A DNA stretch of 64,000 nucleotides from Levilactobacillus cerevisiae (GCF_003946245.1 NZ_RHNN01000014.1:1-64000); one strand, 5' to 3'; positions 35,586 through 45,924 are shown, numbered from the stretch's first letter. Notes: generated by a model from the letters alone, not told the origin. Program-made: numbers and translations.

Positions 35586-37178
35586 TTGAGTGATACACCA
35601 AAGAAGCACAAGCTCATTGAATATGCCAATGGGCGATCACTTGAAGAGATTAACGGTACGGTTAAAGTACCGAAGGGGAAAGGGTTCTGGAAAACATTAT
35701 TCATGTATTCCGGGCCTGGTGCGTTAGTTGCGGTCGGTTACATGGATCCAGGTAACTGGTCAACGTCCATCACTGGTGGGCAAAATTTCCAATACTTATT
35801 GATGTCGATTATCTTGATTTCAAGTTTGATTGCGATGTTGCTCCAATACATGGCCGCTAAACTTGGTATCGTGAGCCAAATGGACTTAGCCCAGGCGATT
35901 CGTGCCCGGACCAGTAAGTCACTAGGCATCGTGCTGTGGATCATGACGGAGTTTGCCATCATGGCCACAGATATTGCGGAAGTTATCGGGGCAGCGATTG
36001 CGCTATATCTGTTGTTTCATATTCCATTAGTCATCGCCGTGTTCATTACGGTCTTAGATGTCCTGCTATTATTGCTGTTGACCAAGATTGGCTTCCGTAA
36101 AATTGAGGCCATCGTGGTGTGCTTGATTTTAGTAATTCTGGTTGTCTTCGCTTACGAAGTTGCGCTGTCTAACCCTGATTGGGGCGGTGTCTTTGGCGGC
36201 TTGGTTCCTAGCATGAAGACGGTTGCGTCAACGCCACATATTGGTGGTCAAACGCCAATCAGCGGGGCCCTAGGGATTATCGGAGCGACGGTTATGCCCC
36301 ATAACCTATACTTGCACTCAGCTATTTCGCAAACGCGGGAAATTGATCACAAGGATGAAGAAGACGTTGCCCGGACGGTTAAATTTACCAGCTGGGATTC
36401 CAACATCCAATTGACCTTAGCGTTCTTCGTTAACGCTTTGTTGTTGATCATGGGGGTTGCCGTCTTCAAGAGTGGGTCTGTCAAGGATCCATCGTTCTTT
36501 GGGTTGTTCCAAGCGCTGTCTGATACGAGCACCATGAGTAATGGTGTGTTGGCTGGCGTTGCCCGGACCGGGGTCTTATCTACCTTGTTCGCGGTCGCTC
36601 TGTTAGCTTCTGGGCAAAACTCCACGATTACCGGGACTTTAACGGGTCAGGTTATCATGGAAGGGTTTGTTCACATGCGGATGCCACTGTGGCTCCGACG
36701 CTTAGTTACCCGGTTGATTTCGGTCATCCCAGTCTTGATTTGTGTCATGCTGACTAGCGGCAAGAGTGCCCTGGCCGAACATGAAGCGCTCAATGATCTG
36801 ATGAACAACTCGCAAGTCTTTCTGGCGTTTGCCTTGCCATTCTCGATGCTACCGTTGTTAATGATGACGGATAGCGCGGTAGAAATGGGGAAACGTTTCA
36901 AAAACTCCATGTGGATCAAGGTGCTGGGCTGGATTTCAGTTCTCGCGTTGACCTACCTAAACCTGATCAACATGCCTGCCTCCATTCAAGGCTTCTATGG
37001 TAGCGCCATTACGGCAAGCCAAACATCAATGGCTAATATGATTGCTTACGTTTTGGATGCAGCAATCTTGATTCTGTTAGTTTGGACGGTCGTTGAACTT
37101 CATAAAGGAAGCAAGCGATTGGTCGCATCCCTTGCAGCTGAAAAGGCTAGCAACGATGCAGAAAATGGGGAGGCCTAG
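35586..37178 (+). CDS. mntH: Nramp manganese transporter MntH, first copy
   Basis: A 530-residue, 11-helix Nramp proton-coupled Mn2+/Fe2+ importer. TTG 35586 is preferred because GGGGG (35574-35578) lies 7 nt upstream, while TTG 35580 is too close. The metal-binding DPGNW is in [11 protein letters not shown], and MPHNLYLHS carries the helix 6 motif. The protein is near-identical through much of its length to the second copy at 38161. It is followed after 3 nt by a uspA gene, making a two-gene operon. Confidence 0.96.
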   Translation: MSDTPKKHKLIEYANGRSLEEINGTVKVPKGKGFWKTLFMYSGPGALVAVGYMDPGNWSTSITGGQNFQYLLMSIILISSLIAMLLQYMAAKLGIVSQMDLAQAIRARTSKSLGIVLWIMTEFAIMATDIAEVIGAAIALYLLFHIPLVIAVFITVLDVLLLLLLTKIGFRKIEAIVVCLILVILVVFAYEVALSNPDWGGVFGGLVPSMKTVASTPHIGGQTPISGALGIIGATVMPHNLYLHSAISQTREIDHKDEEDVARTVKFTSWDSNIQLTLAFFVNALLLIMGVAVFKSGSVKDPSFFGLFQALSDTSTMSNGVLAGVARTGVLSTLFAVALLASGQNSTITGTLTGQVIMEGFVHMRMPLWLRRLVTRLISVIPVLICVMLTSGKSALAEHEALNDLMNNSQVFLAFALPFSMLPLLMMTDSAVEMGKRFKNSMWIKVLGWISVLALTYLNLINMPASIQGFYGSAITASQTSMANMIAYVLDAAILILLVWTVVELHKGSKRLVASLAAEKASNDAENGEA

Positions 37179-37181
37179 CAT

Positions 37182-37613
37182 ATGGCAACGACGTTTAAAC
37201 GCATTTTAGTAGGGGTCGATGACTCCGCCGACGCTTTGCTCGCGTTTGACTATGCGATTCACCAAGCTAAACGGGACAGCGCAGAATTAATTATCGTTTC
37301 GGTGCTGGAACACGATGATCTTAATGTGTACCAGGCACTGGACAGTGACTACATCCACGGGGAGCGGGATGAGTTACGGCAACACGTACAATCGTATCAA
37401 AAGCAAGCCCAAGACGCCGGTGTCGCTGACGTTAAGCTGGTCATTGCTGAGGGTGAACCAGGGGAAACCATCGTGCGCGACGTGATTCCGCACGTGGAAC
37501 CAGATTTGTTGGTCATCGGGTCGATTGCCAAGAAGGGTGTCAGCCGCTACTTCGGTAGCCAAGCGGCCTACATGGCAAAGTACGCACCAATCTCCGTCAT
37601 GGTCGTCCGGTAA
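37182..37613 (+). CDS. Universal stress protein (UspA family), linked to mntH copy 1
   Basis: A 143-residue Usp with ILVGVDDSADA at the start and the ATP-binding type GSIAKKGVSRYFGSQA loop. It sits 3 nt behind mntH and is closely related to the copy at 39734 (about 80% by eye). Usp genes coupled to mntH occur in several lactobacilli, suggesting a manganese or oxidative stress link. Confidence 0.93.
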   Translation: MATTFKRILVGVDDSADALLAFDYAIHQAKRDSAELIIVSVLEHDDLNVYQALDSDYIHGERDELRQHVQSYQKQAQDAGVADVKLVIAEGEPGETIVRDVIPHVEPDLLVIGSIAKKGVSRYFGSQAAYMAKYAPISVMVVR

Positions 37614-37643
37614 CGGGGTAATTTGGTCGTTGCCAGGGCCTCC

Positions 37644-37811
37644 GGGATGGTGAAAATGGGACCGGATCGCTGTGGGCGGACGTCCGGAGCCAGAAAGCGG
37701 TCTCCAGACTTACTTTGAGCCTCAAGTGCGAGTCTCAAAGATACCAATTCCCTAAGCGGCAAGAACCGCCACTAAGGGAATTCCCACGGCGTGGCCCATT
37801 TTCACCATCCC
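37644..37811 (+). repeat. Family B element, complete copy with 17-bp terminal inverted repeats
   Basis: GGGATGGTGAAAATGGG (37644-37660) is perfectly complementary to 37795-37811. Internal hairpins include AATTCCCTAAGCGG/CCGC-TAAGGGAATT. An inverted copy lies at 40621-40783 on the other side of mntH copy 2. Confidence 0.85.
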
Positions 37812-38160
37812 TGCGGCCTACACGGGTTTAACCCGTTGCATTGTCGTGAACTTTAGTTGATTATCAGGAACAACCGCTAGCGTAAGGCTTATTCAGACCA
37901 TAGGCTTTACGGGTAAGCGTCGTTATTTAGCAGATTCACTAATAATTGCGTTTGTGGCGTAGTTCAAAAGCAATGAATGATAGTAAAGTCATGCAAACTA
38001 AGTCGTTAGACCGCTAAACCGTGGCCTGGCGGCTTTTTTGATTCCTTAAACTTAACTGGCGAGTCCCGAAAGTTAACGAGTAAGCTTTTAAGTGGCTCGG
38101 TCGCTGGGGGTTGCCGTACACTAGCCTTGGTCAGAAAGTTTGGCTGGGAGGAGTGAGAGC
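37812..38160 (+). promoter_or_regulatory. Leader region of mntH copy 2 with an internal terminator-like hairpin
   Basis: The region contains the stem CGTAAGGCT/AGGCTTTACG (37880-37915) and CCGCTAAACC...GGCCTGGCGGCTTTTTTG (about 38011-38039), a G+C stem with a T-run 120 nt before the start codon. It could be an attenuator or the terminator of the element upstream. It does not match the yybP-ykoY manganese riboswitch by eye. Confidence 0.45.
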
Positions 38161-39723
38161 ATGCCTGAAGAAAAGAAGCACAAGCTGATTGAATATGCGA
38201 ACGGCCGCTCACTAGAAGAAATTAATGGGACGGTTAAAGTGCCTAAAGATATGGGTTTCTGGCGGACGCTGTTTGCGTATTCTGGACCTGGTGCGCTGAT
38301 TGCTGTGGGGTACATGGATCCCGGGAACTGGTCAACGTCCATTACCGGTGGTCAAAACTTCCAGTACCTGTTAATGTCTGTCATCTTGATGTCAAGTTTG
38401 ATTGCGATGTTGCTCCAATACATGGCCGCTAAACTTGGCATCGTGAGTCAGATGGATTTGGCCCAAGCCATTCGGGCGCGGACCAGTAAGTCGTTGGGCA
38501 TTGTCCTGTGGCTGTTAACGGAACTCGCCATCATGGCGACTGATATTGCGGAAGTTATCGGGGCCGCGATTGCCCTGTATCTGCTGTTCCACATTCCGTT
38601 GATCATTGCCGTCTTCATTACGGTCTTTGATGTTTTGCTCTTATTGTTGTTGACGAAGGTCGGCTTCCGGAAAATTGAAGCGATTGTCGTTTGCCTGATT
38701 ATGGTGATTCTCTTCGTCTTCGTTTACCAAGTCGCACTGTCTAACCCTGATTGGGGTGGCGTCTTCAAGGGCCTGATTCCGACGGCGCAAACCTTTTCCA
38801 CCAGCAAGTCCGTTGCCGGTATGACGCCATTGAACGGTGCCCTTGGGATTATCGGGGCGACCGTGATGCCTCATAACCTGTATTTACACTCTGCAATTTC
38901 ACAAACGCGGGCGATTGACCACAACGATGAGGAAGACGTGGCCCGGACGGTTAAGTTTGCTGGGTTGGATTCCAACATCCAACTGACCTTTGCCTTCTTC
39001 GTCAACGCCTTACTGTTGATCATGGGGGTCGCCGTCTTCAAGACGGGTGCCGTCAAGGATCCTTCGTTCTTCGGTTTGTTCCACGCGCTGTCAGATACCA
39101 CGACCATGAGCAATGGCGTGCTGAGCAGTGTCGCCCGGACCGGTGTTTTATCCACGTTGTTTGCGGTAGCGTTACTGGCTTCGGGGCAAAACTCCACGAT
39201 TACCGGGACCTTAACGGGTCAGGTAATCATGGAAGGTTTCGTCCACATGCGGATGCCACTCTGGTTACGGCGGTTAGTAACCCGGTTGATTTCCGTGATT
39301 CCAGTGCTTATCTGCGTCATGCTCACCAGTGGCAAGAGTGCCATCGCGGAACACGAAGCGCTCAACGATTTGATGAATAACTCACAAGTCTTTCTGGCGT
39401 TCGCGTTGCCATTTTCCATGCTGCCGCTGTTGATGATGACGGATAGCAAATTGGAAATGGGCGAGCGTTTCAAGAACTCCTGGTGGTTGAAGATTCTCGG
39501 GTGGTTCTCCGTGATTGCGTTAACCGCGCTCAACATGGAAGGCATGCCGGGACAGGTTCAAGCGTTCTTCGGGTCCAACGTGACCGGTGCAAAATTGGCA
39601 CTGGCCAACGGTATTGCCTACGCGTTGATTGCGGTGGTTCTGGCCTTGTTGGCATGGACGATTGTTGAATTGCACAAGGGTAACAAGCGCTTGGCCGCGG
39701 AATTAGCAGCCAAAGGAAAGTAG
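38161..39723 (+). CDS. mntH: Nramp manganese transporter MntH, second tandem copy
   Basis: A 520-residue paralogue of the 35586 gene. ATG 38161 follows GGGAGGAG. It carries the same DPGNW and MPHN motifs and the same N-terminal [20 protein letters not shown]. The copies differ mainly in the loop near residue 205-225 and at the C-terminus. The whole mntH-uspA unit has been duplicated, with divergent upstream regions. Confidence 0.96.
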   Translation: MPEEKKHKLIEYANGRSLEEINGTVKVPKDMGFWRTLFAYSGPGALIAVGYMDPGNWSTSITGGQNFQYLLMSVILMSSLIAMLLQYMAAKLGIVSQMDLAQAIRARTSKSLGIVLWLLTELAIMATDIAEVIGAAIALYLLFHIPLIIAVFITVFDVLLLLLLTKVGFRKIEAIVVCLIMVILFVFVYQVALSNPDWGGVFKGLIPTAQTFSTSKSVAGMTPLNGALGIIGATVMPHNLYLHSAISQTRAIDHNDEEDVARTVKFAGLDSNIQLTFAFFVNALLLIMGVAVFKTGAVKDPSFFGLFHALSDTTTMSNGVLSSVARTGVLSTLFAVALLASGQNSTITGTLTGQVIMEGFVHMRMPLWLRRLVTRLISVIPVLICVMLTSGKSAIAEHEALNDLMNNSQVFLAFALPFSMLPLLMMTDSKLEMGERFKNSWWLKILGWFSVIALTALNMEGMPGQVQAFFGSNVTGAKLALANGIAYALIAVVLALLAWTIVELHKGNKRLAAELAAKGK

Positions 39724-39733
39724 GGGATGCAGC

Positions 39734-40165
39734 ATGCCAACCACATTTAAACGAATTTTAGTGGGTGTCGATGACTCGGCGGATGCGTTACTGGCGTTTG
39801 ATTACGCCATCCATCAAGCAAAACGGGATGGCGCGGAGCTGGTGATTGCGTCGGTCTTGGAAAATGAAACCATGAACGTCTACCAGGCGTTGGACACGGA
39901 CTTTGTCCACGGCCAATACGATGCGCTGAAGCAACACGTCTGCGAGTACCAACGCCAGGCGGAGGCAGCGGGAGTCGCCAACGTCCGCATCACGGTAGCC
40001 GAGGGTGAACCCGGCGAAACGATTGTGAAACAGGTCATCCCCCGCATCAAGCCAGACATTCTAATCGTCGGCTCGATCGCGAAAAAGGGCGTCAGCCGCC
40101 ACTTTGGTAGCCAAGCGGCCTACATGGCAAAGTACGCACCGATTTCGGTGATGGTGGTAAGATAG
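39734..40165 (+). CDS. Universal stress protein (UspA family), linked to mntH copy 2
   Basis: A 143-residue paralogue of the Usp at 37182, with ILVGVDDSADALLAFDYAI and GSIAKKGVSRHFGSQAAYM. It starts 10 nt after mntH copy 2, completing the duplicated operon. A family C array begins right after the stop. Confidence 0.93.
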   Translation: MPTTFKRILVGVDDSADALLAFDYAIHQAKRDGAELVIASVLENETMNVYQALDTDFVHGQYDALKQHVCEYQRQAEAAGVANVRITVAEGEPGETIVKQVIPRIKPDILIVGSIAKKGVSRHFGSQAAYMAKYAPISVMVVR

Positions 40166-40490
40166 AGTAGAGTGCAAGAGCGGGCGATTAGCTGGCGAGC
40201 ATTAACGTCATTAAGGCAATGACCCCGGGTTTGGGTCGTTGTCTTAATGGGGTTAAGCGGAACCCGCTGCCCGCTCTTGCACGTTTCGGCAATAGAAAAT
40301 GAAAGGAAACGTCATTAAGGCAATGACCCCGGGTTTGGGGGTCGTTGTCTTAATGGGGTTAAGCGGAACTGGCTGCCTCTGGTTCACACGTTTCGGCAAC
40401 AGAGAATGAAAGCCGAGTGACCCTGGGCTTGGGGCGTTTGCTTAGCGGGGTTAAGCGGAACCCGCTGCCCGCTGTTGCACGAACTGAAAA
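40166..40490 (+). repeat. Family C hairpin repeat, about three tandem modules
   Basis: Starting at the uspA stop, GAGTGCAAGAGCGGGC...GCCCGCTCTTGCAC is a long outer stem around GTCATTAAGGCAATGACCCC. The inner GTTAAGCGGAACC(C)GCTGC module then recurs at about 40350 and 40445. Confidence 0.8.
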
Positions 40491-40620
40491 TGAATTCAAA
40501 AAAATGGGCAACCCAAACACAGCGGATGCCCATTTTCCTGTCGTTGCAATTCCAGTAGAATGCCTTATGATAAAAGTAGGAAGAAATTTGGCATCGGATG
40601 AAATCAGTGTCAGCCGCAGC

Positions 40621-40783
40621 GATGGTCAAAATGAGCCAAGCCGTGGGAATTCCCTTAGTGGCATTAGCCGCTTAGGGAATTGATAGCTTTGAGACTCGGT
40701 TCTTAGAGGCTCAAAGTAAGTCTGGAGACCGTCCTGTGGCTCCAGACGTTCGCCCACAGCGGTCCGGTCTCATTTTCACCATC
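40621..40783 (-). repeat. Family B element, inverted copy beside mntH copy 2
   Basis: It is a diverged reverse complement of the 37644-37811 element (CTTTGAGACTCG, CTCAAAGTAAGTCTGGAGAC, CGCCCACAGCGGTCCGGTCTC). Its termini GATGGTCAAAATGAG/CTCATTTTCACCATC have one mismatch. Confidence 0.85.
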
Positions 40784-40855
40784 GCGGAGGCGCTGGCAAC
40801 ACCAAGCCAAGTTTCAGAACAAACTATCACGCCGACTGAAAGGATGATTTTCACT

Positions 40856-41563
40856 ATGACTATGAAAGACGTCATCATTGACGACAGCTTTTGGCAAACG
40901 TATCCCGACGCACAAATTAATTTGATGTGGCTCACCGGGTTTGACAACCATGACACGGACGACAATTTGGCCGAACGACAAGAACTCTTGCGGACTGCTA
41001 CTGCGGCTTCCGAGGCGTTTACCAAGGTTGAGCCCTTCCGTGACAATCCGGTAGTTGCGGAATGGCGCGATGCCTATCAACAATTTCCCAAGCGCAAGGG
41101 TGCCCGTTCCTCAATCGAGGCGCTTCTGAAACGTGCTAGTCAGGGCCACGAGTTCACGCCCATCGAGCCGCTGGTTGACGTATACAACAGTATTTCCCTG
41201 CGTTACGGGGTGCCGTTGGGCATTGAAGACCGTGATAAAATTGCGGGCGACCTGCATTTGGGAACGGCTAAGGGTGGCGAATCCTTCTTCCCACTGGGCG
41301 CAGACGAGGACGATCCTGCACGTGAAGGCGAAATGATTTACTACGACGACGAGGGCGCCGTTTGCCGGAGCTTGAACTGGCGGGAAGCGCAACGGACCAT
41401 GTTGACGGACGGCACCACCAACGGCATCGTGGTGATGGAATCCGTCAACCAGGATCAAGCCGAACGGGCGACGAAGGCCATGGCTGACCTGGCAGAATTG
41501 ATTCAACAATACTTCGGGATTAAGCCTGACAAGACAGCCGTACTGAAGGCTGCTGATAAATAA
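40856..41563 (+). CDS. B3/B4 (PheRS-beta-like tRNA-binding) domain protein
   Basis: A 235-residue stand-alone B3/B4 domain protein, related to the domain that accompanies editing in phenylalanyl-tRNA synthetase beta. Typical segments are YQQFPKRKGARSSIEALLKR, PLVDVYNSISLRYGVPLGIEDRDKI and EDDPAREGEMIYYDDEGAVCR. Start is ATG 40856; alternatives are 40844 and 40862. It could be a tRNA or amino-acid quality-control factor. Its function in bacteria is not established. Confidence 0.75.
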   Translation: MTMKDVIIDDSFWQTYPDAQINLMWLTGFDNHDTDDNLAERQELLRTATAASEAFTKVEPFRDNPVVAEWRDAYQQFPKRKGARSSIEALLKRASQGHEFTPIEPLVDVYNSISLRYGVPLGIEDRDKIAGDLHLGTAKGGESFFPLGADEDDPAREGEMIYYDDEGAVCRSLNWREAQRTMLTDGTTNGIVVMESVNQDQAERATKAMADLAELIQQYFGIKPDKTAVLKAADK

Positions 41564-41568
41564 GCACC

Positions 41569-41600
41569 ATGAACTGGTCGTGATGGCCAGTTTTTTTTGT
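41569..41600 (+). terminator. Terminator after the B3/B4 gene
   Basis: AACTGGTC pairs with GGCCAGTT, followed by TTTTTT. Confidence 0.8.
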
Positions 41601-41699
41601 TGGCAAGCGATTCAGGGGCGAATCAATTCTGGGGCGGTCGTAATTCCAGCGCGGTTAGCGGTATAATCGAGGTACATTGGTGTTAGAGGGGGAGATTCG

Positions 41700-42482
41700 T
41701 TGGCATTAAGTCAGGGGAATAAGCAGCCGGTCTATCAATTGTTAGTGACCTGGGTGTTGATGCTAGCTGTCATGGAGGGCGTGGGAGATCTGATGGGGAT
41801 CCTCCACGTGCCGCCGATGGGGGCAATATTTCTTGAAGAATTCGTGTTATTGACGATTCTGTATTTGTTGAATCATTTTTGGCTGCGGGTACCGATTCGA
41901 CTGAAATCAGACATTTCGTGGCGAGGTCAATTGAAAATCAACGTTTTGCCGCTGATCATTATCTTGTTAGACTGCCTCATGTTATTTTTGCCACACCTTC
42001 AGCTAACCAGCCGCACTATCCTGTTCATCCTATTCGCGTTGGTCGTCGGCATCTTTGAAGAATATCTGTTCAGAGGTGTCTTATCGGGCGGGCTGTTACG
42101 GAGCTTTCGGCGGTTCGGCCAGCGCCGTATCTGGCTAGCGGTCGGGTTGAGCAGTCTGCTCTTTGGCATGAGCCATTTGATAAACCTCTCCCATCAGAGT
42201 CTAGGGATGACGGTTGCTCAGATGTTGGTCAATCTTGGTTTTGGCTTGCTGGCCAGTGCTATGTATTTGCGAACGGGGAGTCTGGCTTGGCCCATCCTGT
42301 TGCATTTCATGGATGATGCCCGCGTCCTGGCGCACGCCGGCCTTTCGCAACACAGCGTGGGGCTTTCGACGTTTTCGGGGGCGCTGGGAGGCGCGATTTT
42401 ACTGGTCGTCTATGGCGGCATTGCCTGGTGGCTTCTCCGCCGGTCACAGTGGGCGGACATCAGTGCTAGATTTTTAAAATAA
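41700..42482 (+). CDS. CPBP family intramembrane glutamic endopeptidase
   Basis: A 260-residue, multi-helix CAAX/CPBP protease. The motifs are EEYLFRGVL (EExxxR, about residues 119-127), GMSHLINL (about 158) and ILLHFMDD near the C-terminus. Start TTG 41700 follows GAGGGGGAG. Members process peptides or confer bacteriocin self-immunity in lactobacilli. No bacteriocin gene is visible next to it. Confidence 0.88.
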   Translation: MALSQGNKQPVYQLLVTWVLMLAVMEGVGDLMGILHVPPMGAIFLEEFVLLTILYLLNHFWLRVPIRLKSDISWRGQLKINVLPLIIILLDCLMLFLPHLQLTSRTILFILFALVVGIFEEYLFRGVLSGGLLRSFRRFGQRRIWLAVGLSSLLFGMSHLINLSHQSLGMTVAQMLVNLGFGLLASAMYLRTGSLAWPILLHFMDDARVLAHAGLSQHSVGLSTFSGALGGAILLVVYGGIAWWLLRRSQWADISARFLK

Positions 42483-42666
42483 AGTATTAGGGGTCACAGG
42501 AACGCGACGTAAAAATGCCGTGGAACTGTGGCTTTTTGCTTGGCATTTAGTGTCGGCTATCCTGAATTCGTGTCGCCTGTAAAAAGTTCTGATATTCTCC
42601 GGTATCAGGCGTATAATCAAGGACCTAAAAGGGAATTTTAAAAAAAAGACAGTGAGGGAGTCCGTC

Positions 42667-43188
42667 ATGCAAAATTTAGATTTAACCAACTTGGTGCTCG
42701 GTGCCTGGTTGTTAGTCGTCGTGATCAGACGGCAGTTGGCACCAAAGGTTGTGCGGTTTAAAATGTCATTTTTCCTACTAGTGGTGTTGCTGGGGGCGGC
42801 GTCAGTGGGGGATGCCTTCAACAAGCAACATCTCCAGATCACCGCGCAACAGGCTGTGCTCTTTGGCGTGCTGAGTCTGGTCAGTGCCGTGGCCTTTGCG
42901 TTGTTGCGGGCCTGGTCGTATCGCTTCTGGGTCAACGCCGACGGCTACGTTATGCGTCAAGGAAACTGGCTAACACTAGTCTGGTGGATTGTCGGCATCG
43001 GCATCCACTTGGGCGTTGACCGCCTGTGGACGGGGAGCTCGGTGACCTTGATGCTCTATCTAGGCGTGACGCTGCTGGTGCAACGCGGCTACGTTTGGTG
43101 GCGTGCCAGTCGGCAATATCCGGCAGAAATACGGGCCAATGCGGCGTTACAAGCCGAGCGGCATCATGATCGTCGTCATCGTGACTAA
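42667..43188 (+). CDS. Integral membrane protein, CcdC/DUF1453-like
   Basis: A 173-residue, about four-helix protein. ATG 42667 follows GAGGGAG; a further in-frame start at 42652 lacks a site. Features are RRQLAPKVVRFKMSFFLLV near the N-terminus and a basic His/Arg C-terminus. It resembles CcdC-like proteins in layout, but that is a tentative call. Confidence 0.55.
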   Translation: MQNLDLTNLVLGAWLLVVVIRRQLAPKVVRFKMSFFLLVVLLGAASVGDAFNKQHLQITAQQAVLFGVLSLVSAVAFALLRAWSYRFWVNADGYVMRQGNWLTLVWWIVGIGIHLGVDRLWTGSSVTLMLYLGVTLLVQRGYVWWRASRQYPAEIRANAALQAERHHDRRHRD

Positions 43189-43252
43189 AAGGTAAAGCGT
43201 TGGCATGATCCGTTACGTGGTAGAGGTATAACACTAAAGAATTGGCAGCACT

Positions 43253-43332
43253 GTCTAAACCTACCGGCTGACCGTTCACCAAATTTAGGCCGGAACGCTG
43301 TGGGTAGGACGCCGACAGCCTGGGAAGCGGTC
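43253..43332 (+). repeat. Truncated family B repeat
   Basis: An approximately 80-nt near-identical partner of 13326-13404, sharing CCAAATTTAGG, GTGGGTAGGACGCCGACAGC and AAGCGGT. Confidence 0.7.
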
Positions 43333-43357
43333 CTTCAATCTTTTGAAGCTAAACAAA

Positions 43358-43408
43358 TAGATCCGTGTGCAACCGACATAAGCTGGTTGCACACGGATCT
43401 TATTTTTT
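43358..43408. terminator. Bidirectional terminator next to guaC
   Basis: GATCCGTGTGCAACC pairs perfectly with GGTTGCACACGGATC, flanked by T-rich sequence. Confidence 0.85.
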
Positions 43409-43409
43409 A

Positions 43410-44396
43410 CTAATAATTATCGCCGTTCATGATGGAGCTCTTCACAATCACGTAATCCACGGTCCGAATGTCCAGGAGGTTCCGGCCACCGGCGTAGGAG
43501 ATTGACGATTGCAGGTCTTCTTGCATGGCGTTCAGCGTGTTGGCAATGTCGCCACGGTAAGGCACCAACATTTGCTTGCCTTCTACGTTGCGGTAGGCGC
43601 CCTTTTGCTTCTCGGACGCGGAACCCCAATACTGCTTGAAGGTCCGACCGTCGATGGTCAACAGGCTACCAGGCGATTGTTCGTGACCAGCCAACATTGA
43701 GCCAATCATGACCATGCTGGCTCCGAAACGAATCGACTTGGCGATGTCACCGTTGTAACGAATCCCACCGTCAGCGACGATTGGCTTCCGGGCCGCCTTG
43801 GCACATAAACGGACGGCAGCGAGTTGCCAGCCGCCAGTCCCGAAGCCGGTCTTGAGCTTGGTGATGCAAGCCTTACCAGGACCGATGCCGACCTTGGTGG
43901 CGTCCGCACCAGCATTTTCCAGCTCGCGGACGGCTTCTGGCGTGCCAACGTTTCCGGCAATCACGAAGCTGTCGGGGAGCTTGTTCTTGATTTCCTTGAT
44001 CATCCGAATGACCGCGTCACTGTGGCCGTGCGCGATATCAATCGTGATGTATTCGGGAACCAGGTCAGCAGCCGATAGTTCGTCAATGAAGGCGTGCTCG
44101 TCGTCCTTCACGCCCACGCTAATGGAAGCGAAGAGGGACTTGGCGTGCATCCGTTCGATGAAGCCGCGGCGTTCTTCCGGATGGAAACGGTGCATCACGT
44201 AGAAATAATCGTGTTGCGCCATCCAAATGGCTAAGGGCTCGTTGATGACCGTTTCCATATTGGCGGGCACAACCGGAATTTTAAACCGGTGGGGGCCAAA
44301 TTCGATGCTGGTATCGGCCTCGCTCCGACTATCAATGATACATTTATTGGGAATCAATTGAATATCTTCGTAATCAAATACTTCAGCAGGATGCAT
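43410..44396 (-). CDS. guaC: GMP reductase
   Basis: A 328-residue IMPDH/GMPR family TIM barrel of the bacterial GuaC2 type. It lacks the CBS domains of IMP dehydrogenase. Active-site loop [13 protein letters not shown] holds the catalytic Cys (about residue 174). Other parts are [15 protein letters not shown] and [15 protein letters not shown]. It deaminates GMP to IMP with NADPH. ATG 44396 follows AAGGAGTGA. It starts 26 nt after the purA stop and is expected to be cotranscribed with purA. Confidence 0.95.
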   Translation of the reverse strand: MHPAEVFDYEDIQLIPNKCIIDSRSEADTSIEFGPHRFKIPVVPANMETVINEPLAIWMAQHDYFYVMHRFHPEERRGFIERMHAKSLFASISVGVKDDEHAFIDELSAADLVPEYITIDIAHGHSDAVIRMIKEIKNKLPDSFVIAGNVGTPEAVRELENAGADATKVGIGPGKACITKLKTGFGTGGWQLAAVRLCAKAARKPIVADGGIRYNGDIAKSIRFGASMVMIGSMLAGHEQSPGSLLTIDGRTFKQYWGSASEKQKGAYRNVEGKQMLVPYRGDIANTLNAMQEDLQSSISYAGGRNLLDIRTVDYVIVKSSIMNGDNY

Positions 44397-44421
44397 GTGC
44401 AGTCACTCCTTGTTCGTGGGG

Positions 44422-45708
44422 TTAGGCGTTCCAGACGTCTTGTAAAATGTTGGTCTGTTCGCGGTCGGGGCCGACGGAAAGCGTGGCAATATCCACGCCA
44501 ACCAGTTCGGCTAAGCGTTTAACGTAATTTTGGGCATTAACGGGTAGGTCTTCAACTGAGTGGCAGCCGGTAATATCTTCCGTCCAACCGGGCAGTTCTT
44601 CGTAAATCGGTTCGCAGGCGTCAAGGTCGACCAAGCTAGCGGGGTAATGGTAAATGGCCTCGCCGTTTAATTGGTAAGCCTTGCAAATTTTAAGGGTCTT
44701 CAGACCAGTCAGCACGTCGAGACAGTTCAGCGACAGGCTAGTTAAGCCAGACACCCGCTTGGCATGCCGGAGAACGACACTGTCAAACCAGCCGATTCGC
44801 CGGGGCCGCTTGGTGACGGTACCGTATTCGTGGCCAGTTTCCCGAATAGTGTCCCCGATTTCATCGAAGAGTTCAGTGGGGAAGGGCCCATCACCGACAC
44901 GGGAGGTGTAGGCCTTGCAGACGCCAACCACGTGGTCGATCTTAGTTGGGCCGACGCCGGCACCAATGGTCACACCACCAGCGACGGGGTTCGAGGATGT
45001 GACGAAGGGATAAGTCCCATGGTCGATATCCAGCATGACACCTTGCGCGCCTTCAAACAGAACGTTCTTGCCGGCATCAATCGCATCGTTGATGACTACG
45101 GAGGTGTCGGTCACGTGGCCCTTAATTTGTTGGCCCAGTGCGTAATATTTATCAAATACATCGTCAAAGTTGAGTGGTTCTACATTATATAACTTGGTTA
45201 AGACGTTATTCTTTTCAATTAAGTTTTGCCGTAATTTATCAGCTAAAATGTCGTGGTCAAGCAAATCGGCGATTCGAATCCCGATTCGTTCGGCCTTATC
45301 CATGTAAGCGGGGCCGATACCTTTATTAGTGGTCCCAATTTTGTTTTCCTTGGCCTTTTCTTGCGCCTGATCCAAGAGGATATGGTAAGGCAGGATCACG
45401 TGGGCCCGGTCGGAAATCCGGAGATTGTCCGTGGAGACGCCATTTTCGTGCAGGTAAGTGAGTTCTTCAATCAAGGATTGTGGGTTCACAACCACACCGT
45501 TACCAATCACGCTCAGCTTGTCGGCGTAGAAAATCCCGGATGGAATCAGCCGCAGCTTGAACGTTTGACCATTGAAAACAATGGTATGGCCGGCGTTGTC
45601 ACCACCTTGGTAGCGGGCAATGACATCAGCCTTCTCACTCAGAAAATCCGTGATCTTTCCTTTACCTTCATCGCCCCATTGACTACCAACTACTACTGTT
45701 GATGACAT
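44422..45708 (-). CDS. purA: Adenylosuccinate synthetase
   Basis: A 428-residue GTP-dependent ligase making adenylosuccinate from IMP and aspartate. ATG 45708 follows GAGGTG; the longer frame from 45747 is not needed. The P-loop [12 protein letters not shown] lies at residues 8-19. Other motifs include [42 protein letters not shown] and the C-terminal VGPDREQT. It is divergent from purB, with PurBoxes between them, and linked with guaC. Confidence 0.98.
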   Translation of the reverse strand: MSSTVVVGSQWGDEGKGKITDFLSEKADVIARYQGGDNAGHTIVFNGQTFKLRLIPSGIFYADKLSVIGNGVVVNPQSLIEELTYLHENGVSTDNLRISDRAHVILPYHILLDQAQEKAKENKIGTTNKGIGPAYMDKAERIGIRIADLLDHDILADKLRQNLIEKNNVLTKLYNVEPLNFDDVFDKYYALGQQIKGHVTDTSVVINDAIDAGKNVLFEGAQGVMLDIDHGTYPFVTSSNPVAGGVTIGAGVGPTKIDHVVGVCKAYTSRVGDGPFPTELFDEIGDTIRETGHEYGTVTKRPRRIGWFDSVVLRHAKRVSGLTSLSLNCLDVLTGLKTLKICKAYQLNGEAIYHYPASLVDLDACEPIYEELPGWTEDITGCHSVEDLPVNAQNYVKRLAELVGVDIATLSVGPDREQTNILQDVWNA

Positions 45709-45791
45709 TGCAAACACCTCATCGTTATTATTTGCTAGGCCGAACACCCAGCAAGAATCATTGTATCAAGTTCGGAAATGAATTGCAAGTG

Positions 45792-45804
45792 AAAAGCGAA
45801 CAAT
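45792..45804 (+). promoter_or_regulatory. PurBox-like site upstream of purA
   Basis: AAAAGCGAACAAT differs at one base from AWWWCCGAACWWT, the PurR binding sequence. It lies 84 nt before purA on the opposite side from the gene. Confidence 0.55.
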
Positions 45805-45924
45805 TTATTTAATAATCGATATAAAAGTTCTTATAATAACGGGTAGAAATAGATTAATAATCAAAATAACGGTGAAACTGCTGGCTAAAATGGGATATTC
45901 TGTGCTAAAATAGATATCAGAGAA

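Noticed and set aside
37850-38160. yybP-ykoY manganese riboswitch ahead of mntH copy 2
   Set aside because: None of the conserved helices and loop sequences of that motif could be matched by eye.
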